NCBI RefSeq assembly: GCF_008042035.1
Contig: NZ_RDBL01000002.1
Location: 248,457-312,456, forward strand
Direction of reading: 5' to 3'
DNA from: Streptomyces sp. col6
GTDB taxonomy: Bacteria; Actinomycetota; Actinomycetes; Streptomycetales; Streptomycetaceae
DNA length: 64,000 nt
Of this stretch, positions 8,910 through 17,100 are shown one piece after another. Position numbers and translations under genes: made by a program. The notes under the pieces are model-generated. The model worked only from the letters and a program-made list of their open reading frames with translations. It had not been told where the DNA came from and did no database searches. Each line of letters opens with the position of its first letter. The stretch's first letter is position 1.

Positions 8910-9911
8910 ATGCGCAGCCGCCACATCTTCCACGCCGTCGACTCACACACCGAGGGCATGCCGACCCGCGTCATCACCGGCGGGATCGGCACGCTCCCCG
9001 GGGCCACCATGGCCGAGCGCCGCGCCCACTTCGTCGCGCACCGGGACGCGGTGCGCACCTTGCTGATGTACGAGCCGCGCGGCCACGCCGCGATGAGCGG
9101 TGCCGTCCTCCAGCCGCCGACCCGGCCCGACGCCGACTTCGGGGTCCTGTTCATGGAGGTCTCCGGCTGCCTGCCGATGTGCGGGCACGGCACCATCGGA
9201 GTGGCCACCGTCCTGGTCGAGACCGGCATGGTCCCGGTCACCGAACCGGTCACCACCGTACGGCTGGACACCCCCGCCGGACTGGTCACCGTGGACGTCC
9301 GGGTCGAGGGCGGGGCCGCCACCTCCGTCACCCTCACCAACGTCCCGGCGTTCAGCGCCGGCCTCGGGCTCACCGCGAAGGTGCCCGGGTTCGGCTCCGT
9401 GCCGTACGACCTCGCCTACGGCGGCAACTTCTACGCGATGGTGCGCCTGGAGGACCTGGGCCTGCCGTTCGACCGGGAGCGGAAGGACGAACTGCTCGCG
9501 GCCGGACTGGCGTTGATGGAGACGGTCAACGCCACCGACCGGCCGGTCCACCCCCTGGACCCGGCCATCCACGGGCTCAAGCACGTGCAGCTGATCGCGC
9601 CCGGCTCGGACGCGGCGCACTCGCGGCACGCCATGGCCATCCACCCCGGCTGGTTCGACCGTTCGCCCTGCGGCACCGGCACCTCCGCGCGGATGGCCCA
9701 GCTGCACGCCCGGGGCGAACTCCCGCTGGACCAGGACTTCGTCAACGAGTCCTTCATCGGCACCCGGTTCACCGGCCGGCTGGTCGGCGCGACCACGGTC
9801 GGCGCGCTCCCCGCTGTCGTCCCCACGGTCACCGGGCGGGCCTGGATCACCGGGACCGCGCAGTATTTCCTCGACCCGGACGACCCCTTCCCCGAGGGAT
9901 TCCTGCTGTGA
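8910..9911 (+). CDS. 4-hydroxyproline 2-epimerase (proline racemase family)
   Basis: A 333-residue proline racemase-family enzyme. Both catalytic cysteines are present: C91 in MCGHGTIG and C254 in SPCGTGTSARM. The two-cysteine form catalyses racemisation or epimerisation; dehydratases of the family have Thr at the second place. In this operon it would convert trans-4-hydroxy-L-proline to cis-4-hydroxy-D-proline, the substrate of the FAD oxidase. Ribosome site GGGAGG precedes the ATG. It is the last catabolic gene. The alpha-ketoglutarate semialdehyde dehydrogenase needed to finish the pathway is not in the window. Confidence 0.9.
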   Translation: MRSRHIFHAVDSHTEGMPTRVITGGIGTLPGATMAERRAHFVAHRDAVRTLLMYEPRGHAAMSGAVLQPPTRPDADFGVLFMEVSGCLPMCGHGTIGVATVLVETGMVPVTEPVTTVRLDTPAGLVTVDVRVEGGAATSVTLTNVPAFSAGLGLTAKVPGFGSVPYDLAYGGNFYAMVRLEDLGLPFDRERKDELLAAGLALMETVNATDRPVHPLDPAIHGLKHVQLIAPGSDAAHSRHAMAIHPGWFDRSPCGTGTSARMAQLHARGELPLDQDFVNESFIGTRFTGRLVGATTVGALPAVVPTVTGRAWITGTAQYFLDPDDPFPEGFLL

Positions 9912-9933
9912 ATCCGCACCCGCGTCAGGGGCA

Positions 9934-9952
9934 ACGTGACATTGTATTCTGG
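9934..9952 (+). promoter_or_regulatory. Putative GntR operator upstream of the regulator gene
   Basis: ACGTGACATTGTATTCTGG is a diverged copy of the 19-bp motif at 4927 and 10771. It contains a possible -10 hexamer TATTCT (9945-9950) and lies 29 bp before the GntR start codon, consistent with autoregulation. Because it falls inside the longest possible GntR reading frame, it argues for the downstream ATG as the real start. Confidence 0.5.
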
Positions 9953-9980
9953 GTCCCCGCACGGTGCTGGAGGAACAGAC

Positions 9981-10691
9981 ATGGCCCGCCTGACGTCGCT
10001 CAACGCCCTCTCGGCGCAGGAGCACCTGCGTGACCAGGTGGCGCACGCGCTGCGGGCGGCGCTCATCTCCGGCGAACTGAGCCCCGGCACGGTCTACTCG
10101 GCGCCCGCGCTCGCCGCGCAGTTCGGCGTCTCCGCCACCCCGGTCCGTGAGGCGATGCTCGACCTGGCGCGCGAGGGCCAGGTCGAGGCCGTCCGCAACA
10201 AGGGCTTCCGGGTCACCGAGCTGACCGACCAGGACCTCGACGACTACACCGAACTGCGGGCGATGATCGAGGTCCCCACGGTCGGCCGGATCGCGCGGAT
10301 GGGTCTGACGCACGAGCTGGAGGCGCTGCGGCCCGTCGCGCTGGAGATCGTCGCGGCCGCGCGCCGTCACGACATCCTGGGCTACCTGGAGGCGGACCGG
10401 CGCTTCCACCTCGCCCTGCTGGGTCTCGCCGGAAACCGCCGGCTGGTCGAGGAGGTCGGTGAGCTGCGCAAGCGCTCCCGCCTCTTCGGGCTCAACCGCC
10501 TCTCCGAGTCCGGGCAGTTGACGGCCTCCGCCGAGGAGCACGTCCAGCTCCTCGATCTCGTGGTCGCAGGTGACGCGGAGGCCGCCGAGGCCTGCATGCT
10601 CGCCCATATGTCCCACGTCCGCTCCCTGTGGGCCGGCGACGACCGCACCGGCGACGACCGGGCCGTACCGGCCCAGGCCGGTCAGGCCTAG
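9981..10691 (+). CDS. GntR/FCD-family regulator of hydroxyproline and collagen utilisation
   Basis: A 236-residue FadR-subfamily GntR repressor. The winged-helix domain spans about residues 12-75, with the recognition region SAPALAAQFGVSATPVREAM. The C-terminal FCD ligand-binding domain has the metal/ligand positions of this class (EADRRFHLALLGLAGN, then EEHVQLLDLVVAGD). ATG at 9981 is preferred over an upstream in-frame start at 9936 because GGAGG lies 8 bp before it and the upstream codons overlap the putative operator. It follows the epimerase by 69 bp and precedes the collagenase. It probably represses the operon, itself and the collagenase until hydroxyproline or a derivative binds. Confidence 0.85.
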   Translation: MARLTSLNALSAQEHLRDQVAHALRAALISGELSPGTVYSAPALAAQFGVSATPVREAMLDLAREGQVEAVRNKGFRVTELTDQDLDDYTELRAMIEVPTVGRIARMGLTHELEALRPVALEIVAAARRHDILGYLEADRRFHLALLGLAGNRRLVEEVGELRKRSRLFGLNRLSESGQLTASAEEHVQLLDLVVAGDAEAAEACMLAHMSHVRSLWAGDDRTGDDRAVPAQAGQA

Positions 10692-10770
10692 CCTTCGAAC
10701 TCCCCAGCCTCACCACAGTCGTTGACGCGCCGACGAATGTGGTCACGGCCGCTTCCCCAGGACATGTGAC

Positions 10771-10789
10771 ATGTGCCATTGTACTGACG
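10771..10789 (+). promoter_or_regulatory. Putative GntR operator upstream of collagenase gene
   Basis: ATGTGCCATTGTACTGACG differs at only 3 of 19 positions from the site at the start of the hydroxyproline operon. It lies 134 bp before the collagenase start and 80 bp after the GntR stop. An additional ACATGT half-like sequence sits directly upstream (10762-10772). Confidence 0.55.
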
Positions 10790-10922
10790 GTCGCGCTTGA
10801 GGTCGTGTCCATGTCATTCCGTGACGGCTCCGGCCGTCCGCCATCCCCGTCCGGCCTCACCCCGCGCCATCCCCCACGGCCGCGCAGCGTCGCGCGGTCA
10901 CCACACCGCTGGGAGGCGGCAC

Positions 10923-13274
10923 GTGAAGAAACGAACGGTCCGACAGAGATTCACCGGGCTCTCCACCGCGGCCCTGGCGGCCTGTCTGGGCATAGGCCTG
11001 CTCACCACCCCGGCACCGGCCGCCGAGCCCCGGCCCGCCGCCCCGGCCGCGACCGCCGCCGCGCACCGATCGGGCGCCCAGGCGTCGCCCGAGCCCGGCG
11101 GCCCCGCCGCGCAGGCCCTCACTGCGCCCGCACAGGACCCCGCCCACCTGGGCGACACGGCCCGCGACCCCGCCGACCGGGCCCCGCTCAGTGCATCCGA
11201 CGACGCACTGCGGCGCGACTACGACGACCCGCGTGCCGCCGAGCCGAGCCACCCGGCCCCCTCCATGAAGGCGAAGGCCCGCGCACGGGCGGCGGCCTGC
11301 TCCGTGAGCGACTTCACCAGCCGCACCGGCAGCGCCCTCGTCCAGCAGATCAAGTCGTCCACCACCGACTGCGTCAACACGCTCTTCTCGGTCAAGGGCA
11401 ACGACGGCTACCTCGCCTTCCGCGAGGCGCAGATGGTCACTGTCGCCGACGCCCTGCGCGCGGGATCGGCCGCCTACCCCGGCGACAGCAGCACCGGCAT
11501 GCCGCAGCTGGTGCTCTATCTGCGCGCCGGGTACTACGTGCAGTACTACGACCCCGGCACCGTCGGCTCGTACGGAAGCGCCCTGCGCACCGCCATCCAG
11601 GGCGGCCTGGACGCCTTCTTCGCCTCCGCGCACTCCCGTGACGTCACCGACGCCAACGGCGAGACGCTGGCCGAGGCCGTCACCCTCATCGACAGCGCCG
11701 AGCAGAACGCCCGCTATCTGTACGTGGTCAAGCGGCTGCTGGCGGGCTACAACTCCTCCTACAACAGCTCCTGGTACATGCTCAACGCGGTCAACAACGT
11801 GTACACCGTGACCTTCCGGGGCCACCAGCTGCCCGCGTTCGTCAGCGCCGTCGAGGCCGACCCGAGCCTGCTCGACGCGCTGGCCGGCTTCGCCCGCGAC
11901 CACCTGGACCTGCTGGGCACCGACCAGTCGTACCTGGCCTCCAACGCGGGCCGCGAGCTGGCCCGCTTCCTCCAGGAGGACACCCTGCGCCCCAAGGCGA
12001 AGCCGCTGGTCATCGACCTCCTCGGCCGCAGCTCCCTCACCGGGCCGACCGCGCCGCTGTGGGTCGGCCTCGCCGAGATGGCCGACTACTACGACAACGC
12101 CAGCTGCTCCGCGTACGGCACCTGCGACCTGGCCGCGCGCCTGAAGAGCGCCGTCCTGCCGGTCTCGTACACCTGCAGCGACAGCATCCGCATCCTCGCC
12201 CAGCAGATGTCCTCCGCCGACCTGACGAAGGCCTGCACCAGCCTGCGCGGCCAGGACGCCTACTTCCACCAGGTGGCCCGGGACAACGGGCCCGTCGCCG
12301 GCGACCGCAACACCACCATCGAGGTGGTCGTCTTCGACTCCAGCACCGACTACCAGACGTATGCCGGAGCCATCTACGGCATCGACACCAACAACGGCGG
12401 GATGTACCTGGAAGGCGACCCGGCGGCGGCCGGCAACCAGCCCCGGTTCATCGCCTACGAGGCCGAATGGGTCCGGCCGGACTTCCAGATCTGGAACCTC
12501 AACCACGAGTACACCCACTACCTCGACGGCCGGTTCGACATGGCGGGCGACTTCGACGCCGGTGTCACCACCCCGACCGTCTGGTGGATCGAGGGCTTCG
12601 CGGAGTACGTCTCCTACTCCTACCGCGACGTCACCTACGACGACGCCCTCGCCCAGGCCGCCGCGCACACCTACACCCTGCGCACGCTGTTCGACACCAC
12701 CTACGAGAACGCCGACCAGACCCGCGTATACAACTGGGGCTACCTGGCCGTCCGTTACATGCTCCAGTCGCACCGTGCCGACATGGACAAGCTGCTGGGC
12801 CTCTACCGCGCCGGTGACTGGAACGGCGCCCGCACCCTGCTCACCTCCACCATCGGCACCCGCTACGACGCCGACTGGAACACCTGGCTCACGGCGTGCG
12901 CGGCCGGCAGCTGCGGCAGCACGACCAACCCGCCCGAGCCCGCCACCCAGTGCACCGGCACCGACGCCCGCGAACTCGGCCAGGACTGCGCCCGCGACGG
13001 ACAGCACGCCACCCGGGGCAACTACGCCTACCTGTACCTCTACATACCCGCGGGCACCGAGCGGCTGACCATCACCACCAGCGGCGGCACCGGTGACGCC
13101 GACCTCTACTACAGCGCCAACGGCTGGGCGACCACCGGTTCGTACACCGCCAAGGCCACCGGAAGCGGCAACGCGCACACCCTGACGGTCGACCGTCCGG
13201 CCGCCGGGGCGCACTACATCAGCCTGTACGGCGTGCAGGACTTCGGGCAGGTGAGCGTCGCCACCCGCTACTGA
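10923..13274 (+). CDS. Secreted M9-family collagenase
   Basis: A 783-residue secreted zinc metalloprotease. A basic n-region and hydrophobic stretch (TGLSTAALAACLGIGLL) ending in APAAEP form a signal peptide of about 37 residues. A Pro/Ala-rich propeptide follows, then the M9 collagenase activator/catalytic module with the zinc motif HEYTH (residues 528-532) and the third zinc ligand E557 in WWIEGFAEY. Residues from about 715 form a pre-peptidase C-terminal beta domain (GDADLYYSANGWATTGSY). It hydrolyses native collagen, which is rich in hydroxyproline, linking it to the upstream operon with which it shares an operator. GTG at 10923 is chosen for its GGGAGG site and immediate signal peptide; the longer frame adds unrelated residues. 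Confidence 0.9.
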   Translation: MKKRTVRQRFTGLSTAALAACLGIGLLTTPAPAAEPRPAAPAATAAAHRSGAQASPEPGGPAAQALTAPAQDPAHLGDTARDPADRAPLSASDDALRRDYDDPRAAEPSHPAPSMKAKARARAAACSVSDFTSRTGSALVQQIKSSTTDCVNTLFSVKGNDGYLAFREAQMVTVADALRAGSAAYPGDSSTGMPQLVLYLRAGYYVQYYDPGTVGSYGSALRTAIQGGLDAFFASAHSRDVTDANGETLAEAVTLIDSAEQNARYLYVVKRLLAGYNSSYNSSWYMLNAVNNVYTVTFRGHQLPAFVSAVEADPSLLDALAGFARDHLDLLGTDQSYLASNAGRELARFLQEDTLRPKAKPLVIDLLGRSSLTGPTAPLWVGLAEMADYYDNASCSAYGTCDLAARLKSAVLPVSYTCSDSIRILAQQMSSADLTKACTSLRGQDAYFHQVARDNGPVAGDRNTTIEVVVFDSSTDYQTYAGAIYGIDTNNGGMYLEGDPAAAGNQPRFIAYEAEWVRPDFQIWNLNHEYTHYLDGRFDMAGDFDAGVTTPTVWWIEGFAEYVSYSYRDVTYDDALAQAAAHTYTLRTLFDTTYENADQTRVYNWGYLAVRYMLQSHRADMDKLLGLYRAGDWNGARTLLTSTIGTRYDADWNTWLTACAAGSCGSTTNPPEPATQCTGTDARELGQDCARDGQHATRGNYAYLYLYIPAGTERLTITTSGGTGDADLYYSANGWATTGSYTAKATGSGNAHTLTVDRPAAGAHYISLYGVQDFGQVSVATRY

Positions 13275-13285
13275 CCCGGCCCGCC

Positions 13286-13675
13286 TCAGAGCAGCCTGAG
13301 CGTGTCCGGCCCCGACCGGTCCCGGACGATCTCCACCAGCCGGTCGAACAGGGTCGGGCCGAGCCCCGCGGCCGCCTGCGCACACTCCTCGCGCAGGCGG
13401 CCGCGGTTGCTCTCATGGGCGCGGGCGGCCATCCGCTCCAGGTAGCGGGCGGTCTCCGCGTGCCCCAACGCCCTTGCGGACAGGGTGTGGTCGCGCCACT
13501 CGAAGACGAAGTCACCGTCGTCCGGCGTGCCCATCCCGCCGCTCAGGCAGTCCGCGAAGGAGTCGAGATTCCGGCCGAAGTAGCCACCGGGCCCGTTCAC
13601 CGCCTCGCCGACCACGGTCCAGAAGCTGTCCGGGCCGGTGATCCGGGAGCCCTCGATCACATAGGTCACGGTCAT
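13286..13675 (-). CDS. Barstar-family ribonuclease inhibitor
   Basis: A 129-residue cytoplasmic protein of the barstar/SaI group. The hallmark region is present near the N-terminus: an EGSRITGPDSFWTVVGEAV helix followed by GYFGRNLDSFADCLSGG, matching the barstar loop and helix 2 that block the RNase active site. It binds and inhibits guanyl-specific RNases of the barnase/RNase Sa type. It lies 76 bp downstream of such an RNase gene on the same strand, so it is the likely immunity protein of the pair. It converges with the collagenase gene, with 11 bp between stops. ATG at 13675 is chosen because upstream codons lack family similarity. Confidence 0.8.
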   Translation of the reverse strand: MTVTYVIEGSRITGPDSFWTVVGEAVNGPGGYFGRNLDSFADCLSGGMGTPDDGDFVFEWRDHTLSARALGHAETARYLERMAARAHESNRGRLREECAQAAAGLGPTLFDRLVEIVRDRSGPDTLRLL

Positions 13676-13751
13676 GGGGCGAGCGTACAAGCCGCCGGAC
13701 GCGGTGATCCGCGCCGCAGGTGGGGGACTGCGGCGCGGACCGGGGGAGCGG

Positions 13752-14144
13752 TCAGCAGGCGTGGTCGACGAGGTCGAACGTCTCGTAGTGGTCGGCGGTG
13801 TAGTAGTCCTCCTGGCTCTCCTCACCCGTGACGATGCGCCGCGCGCCGCGCGTCGGGGAGCCGGGGGTGATCACGGTGTACTCGTGGTAGTAGCCCGTGC
13901 TCTGCGAGGGCAGCACGCCCTCGCGGTTCTGGAAGACCGTGCCGTCCTGGTCGTACGGGAACGGGCCGCCGGAGTCGATGAGATCCAGGGTGTCGTGGGC
14001 CTGGGACGGCAGGTCCGAGTAACAGATGCTGCCGACCGACGTGGTTGTCGCCGAGGCGGTCGCCGTGACGGGACCGCCGACGAGGAGAGCGGACAGGAGG
14101 GCGGCCGCGCCGCCGAGCGTGGTGATCCGTGGGGGGATTCGCAT
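13752..14144 (-). CDS. Secreted guanyl-specific ribonuclease (RNase Sa type)
   Basis: A 130-residue exported endoribonuclease. The N-terminus is a signal peptide (hydrophobic core LGGAAALLSALLVGGPV, cleavage near TATASA). The mature part is strikingly close to Streptomyces aureofaciens RNase Sa: GGPFPYDQDGTVFQNREGVL, the catalytic Glu in GYYHEYTVITPG, the Arg in GARRIVTGE and the catalytic His in YYTADHYETF. The two RNase Sa disulphide cysteines are retained (ICYSD and the C-terminal DHAC). It cuts single-stranded RNA after G. The start is uncertain: ATG 14144 has only a very close GGAG, and a TTG at 14186 is possible. The barstar gene follows. Confidence 0.88.
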   Translation of the reverse strand: MRIPPRITTLGGAAALLSALLVGGPVTATASATTTSVGSICYSDLPSQAHDTLDLIDSGGPFPYDQDGTVFQNREGVLPSQSTGYYHEYTVITPGSPTRGARRIVTGEESQEDYYTADHYETFDLVDHAC

Positions 14145-14294
14145 GCTCCATGATGACGCGCGTAGACAGCGCCGCGTCAACGCCAACTGGGGTGAATTCT
14201 TATGGAGTTAACCGTGGAGAGGGAACACATCCCGCCCGTGGGGGCGCCGGAGTGCCACGGGCGTGCGGCGCTCGAACGCCAGTCCGTGGCCCGC

Positions 14295-14885
14295 TCAGGG
14301 GCTGACGGAGCGCCAGATGTGATACGGGACCGTGCGGACGGCCTCCTCGATGTCGATGTCCCCCACGGCGAGCCAGCGGCGCGCGATGCTCGTCACCGGC
14401 CCCAGGAGCAGCGACTCCAGGACGGGCAACGGCAGCGCGGCCAGTTCGCCCGACTCCCGGTGGGCGTGCAGCCAGGCTGCGAGCGGGGCGAGCCGGGCCT
14501 CCTGGGCTCCCCGCAGCTGCCGGGCGTTGGTGATGGCCTCGCGGTCGGCGGTGACCGAGTGCATCAGCCGGGCCGCGTCCGGATGCTCCTGGACGAAGCG
14601 GAGGTACGCCTCCGTCAGCGCGTGCACCCCGTCGCGCGCGTCCGGCACCCCCTCCAGGGCCGCGCCCACTTCGCCGAGGAGGCGGCCCAGCCAGGACTGC
14701 GCGAGGGCGAGGGCGACGCCCTGGAGGCTGCCGAAGTGGTGGTAGATGCTGCCCGCGCTCACCCCGCTCGCCGAGGTGATCGCTGCCAGCGTCAGGCCGT
14801 CCTCGCCGTGTGCCGCGTACAGCTCCAGGGCGCAGTCGAGTACCTGGGCGGCCGTGGCCTCACCGCGCTGCTGCTTCGGACTCAT
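14295..14885 (-). CDS. TetR/AcrR family transcriptional regulator
   Basis: A 196-residue TetR-type repressor. Residues 8-55 form the HTH with SASGVSAGSIYHHFGSLQGV, the canonical recognition helix and Tyr-His-His-Phe turn. The rest is an alpha-helical ligand-binding and dimerisation domain (TAYLRFVQEHPDAARL). The start MSPKQQRGEAT at 14885 is preferred to an upstream in-frame ATG because the extra residues do not resemble the family. It stands alone between the RNase gene and the divergent kinase gene, so its target may be itself, the kinase promoter, or a distant locus; no clear palindrome was found. Confidence 0.85.
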   Translation of the reverse strand: MSPKQQRGEATAAQVLDCALELYAAHGEDGLTLAAITSASGVSAGSIYHHFGSLQGVALALAQSWLGRLLGEVGAALEGVPDARDGVHALTEAYLRFVQEHPDAARLMHSVTADREAITNARQLRGAQEARLAPLAAWLHAHRESGELAALPLPVLESLLLGPVTSIARRWLAVGDIDIEEAVRTVPYHIWRSVSP

Positions 14886-15105
14886 CGGTGCCGCCCCCGC
14901 TTCCGGAATCAGTGGCTCCTCATGATGCCCGGGAGGGCACCGCAGGAGAAGGTTCCGGAAATGTTTCCAGAAGTTGTTCCAATGAGTGCCCACTTTGCTT
15001 CACACTGAACGTTCGTCGCGCCAAGTCGCGGCCGCACATGGGGATTTCAGGTGGCGGAGGCGGTCCCGGGGGCCGCTGTCCGGGACATACGGGGAGCACT
15101 CGAAC

Positions 15106-17004
15106 ATGACCGGCGTGAACAACGACGACCACGCGGACAACGAGGACTACCTCCACGGAGGCATCAAACCGCTGACGCCGGCGGACCCGGCGCGCATCGG
15201 GCCGTATCTGCTGCTGGGCAGGCTCGGCGCGGGCGGGATGGGCCGGGTCTACCTCGCCCGGTCCGAGGGGGGCCGCACGGTCGCGGTCAAGGTGGTGCAC
15301 CCGGAGCACGTCGCGGACCCGCAGTTCAGGGGCCGCTTCCGGCGCGAGGTGGAGGCGGCACGGAGCGTCGGCGAACGCTGGACCGCGCCCGTCCTGGACG
15401 CGGCACCGGACGCCGAATTCCCCTGGGTGGCCACGGGTTACGTGCCTGGCCTCTCGCTGGAACAGGTCGTACGGGGACACGGCGCGCTGCCCGCCGCCTC
15501 CGTGCAGGCCCTCGCCACGGGGCTGCTGCACGCGCTGAAGGACATCCACGCGGCGGGCATCGTCCACCGCGACCTCAAGCCGTCCAACGTGATGCTCACG
15601 ATGGAGGGTCCCAAGGTCATCGACTTCGGGATCGCCCGCGCCATCGGGACCGCCGTCGAGTCCCTGCTCACCAGCACCAACATGATGATCGGCACGCCCG
15701 GATTCATGGCCCCGGAGCAGGTGCACGGGGAGAGCGCGGTACCGAAGAGCGACGTCTTCACCCTCGGCTGTGTGCTGACGTACGCGGCGACCGGCGCGCT
15801 CCCCTTCGGCCACGGCGCGAGCAACCAGCACGCGATCATGTACCGGATCGCCGAGGCCGAGCCCGAGCTCGACCGGGTCCGGGACGCGGATCTCAAGGCG
15901 TTCATCGCCCGGCTGCTGGTCAAGCCGGTCGAGGACCGGCCCTCCGTGGACCAGCTGCTGGCCGAGCCGGGACGCGAGTTCGGTCCGGTCGCCTCCTCGT
16001 GGCTGCCCGCCGCCGTGGTGAGCCATCTGGCGCGCCAGTCCGCCCAGTTGCTCGACGCGGAGGCGGAACCGCTGCGGGAGGAGGGCGACCGCGCGACGAT
16101 CGACCTCCGGGCGGCGCCGGAAGTGGCGGCTCTGGTGGCCGGTGAGGAGACGGCGGAGAAGGAGAAGCCGAAGCGCCGCCGCCCCTGGCTGGTCGCCGTA
16201 CCGCTGGTGGTCGTCCTCGGCGGTGGGGGCGGCACGCTGGTCATGCTCCAGCCGTTCGGCCACGACGGCCCCGACGCGCATGCGGCGCCGCCCGTCGCCT
16301 CGGCGACGGACACGACCCCCGCCCCGGAGCCCTCGGCGGCCGGCAGCGCGTCCCCCGCCGGCGCCAAGAGCCCGAAGGCATCCCCGAGCAAGAAGAAGAA
16401 GGCGGGCGGCGGCAAGGACGGGAAGGACGGCAAGGACGGGGAGCCGGGCAGGGACGGCCAGGACGCCGGGGACGGGGGCGGCGGCTCGTCCGCCACCGGT
16501 GGCTCCTCCGGCGGCGGGTCGTCCACGGGCGGCGGCAGCACGGGCGGCGGGAGTTCGAGCGGCGGCGGCTCCTCCAGCACCAGTGGCGGGAGTTCGGGCG
16601 GCAGCAGCTCGGGCGGCTCCACGAGCACGTCCGGCGGCGGGGGTTCGACCAGCACGTCCGGTGGCGGCTCCACCGGCGGTTCGGGCGGCGGCAGCACGGT
16701 CCCGGCATCGTTCGTCGGTACCTGGAAGTTCGGGGAGGTCTACAACTCGACGAACCAGCCCGGCACCATCAAGATCACGAAATCCGGCGTCGTGACCATG
16801 ACCGACTACATGTACAACAGCTGCCCGTACGAGGCCAGGGTGACCTCCAGCAGCAGCGGCCGCCTCAACATCGGCGCCTCCAAGCTTGTCGGCCCCAACC
16901 CCGGTTACTGCTACAGCGAGCTCAAGGCCTCCTTCTTCGTCACCAACGGCAGCGGCATTCAGCACGACGTGAACAGCTTCAAGTACTACTACAAGCGAGC
17001 CTGA
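15106..17004 (+). CDS. Receptor-type serine/threonine protein kinase
   Basis: A 632-residue Hanks-type kinase. The kinase domain (residues 30-300) has the glycine loop GRLGAGGMGRVYLARS, the ATP lysine K62 in VAVKVV, catalytic D156 in HRDLKPSN, DFG at 173-175 and MAPEQ. A transmembrane helix follows (WLVAVPLVVVLGGGGGTLV, about residue 365). Outside the cell come a Pro/Ala/Lys linker, a very long Gly/Ser repeat and a compact C-terminal domain (FVGTWKFGEVYNSTNQPGT, two cysteines) that may be the sensor. ATG at 15106 has GGGGAG upstream; the longer frame adds 40 implausible residues. No phosphatase is adjacent. HATPase and DUF2637 genes follow, but as separate units. Confidence 0.9.
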   Translation: MTGVNNDDHADNEDYLHGGIKPLTPADPARIGPYLLLGRLGAGGMGRVYLARSEGGRTVAVKVVHPEHVADPQFRGRFRREVEAARSVGERWTAPVLDAAPDAEFPWVATGYVPGLSLEQVVRGHGALPAASVQALATGLLHALKDIHAAGIVHRDLKPSNVMLTMEGPKVIDFGIARAIGTAVESLLTSTNMMIGTPGFMAPEQVHGESAVPKSDVFTLGCVLTYAATGALPFGHGASNQHAIMYRIAEAEPELDRVRDADLKAFIARLLVKPVEDRPSVDQLLAEPGREFGPVASSWLPAAVVSHLARQSAQLLDAEAEPLREEGDRATIDLRAAPEVAALVAGEETAEKEKPKRRRPWLVAVPLVVVLGGGGGTLVMLQPFGHDGPDAHAAPPVASATDTTPAPEPSAAGSASPAGAKSPKASPSKKKKAGGGKDGKDGKDGEPGRDGQDAGDGGGGSSATGGSSGGGSSTGGGSTGGGSSSGGGSSSTSGGSSGGSSSGGSTSTSGGGGSTSTSGGGSTGGSGGGSTVPASFVGTWKFGEVYNSTNQPGTIKITKSGVVTMTDYMYNSCPYEARVTSSSSGRLNIGASKLVGPNPGYCYSELKASFFVTNGSGIQHDVNSFKYYYKRA

Positions 17005-17100
17005 ACGCCGCACGATTCGCTCCTTCCCGCCGCTCTCCGCAAGCGTGACTGCCCGTAGGTGGGGCATGCATTGCGTGAGCACCTTCGAGACAGGGGGCGA

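Noticed and set aside
10690..10722. Second partial copy of the MITE end (GGCCTAGCCTTCGAACTCCCC)
   Set aside because: Only loosely similar to GGGCCTGTCTTCAAGCTCCCC, with no inverted partner; probably chance in high-GC DNA.
10857..13385. 842-residue open frame antisense to the collagenase gene
   Set aside because: Typical high-GC shadow frame: low-complexity Val/Gly/Arg sequence, no family resemblance, and the opposite strand encodes a complete collagenase.
16450..16700. GC-rich repeats resembling a tandem array
   Set aside because: They are codons for the Gly/Ser linker of the kinase, not a CRISPR or structural repeat.
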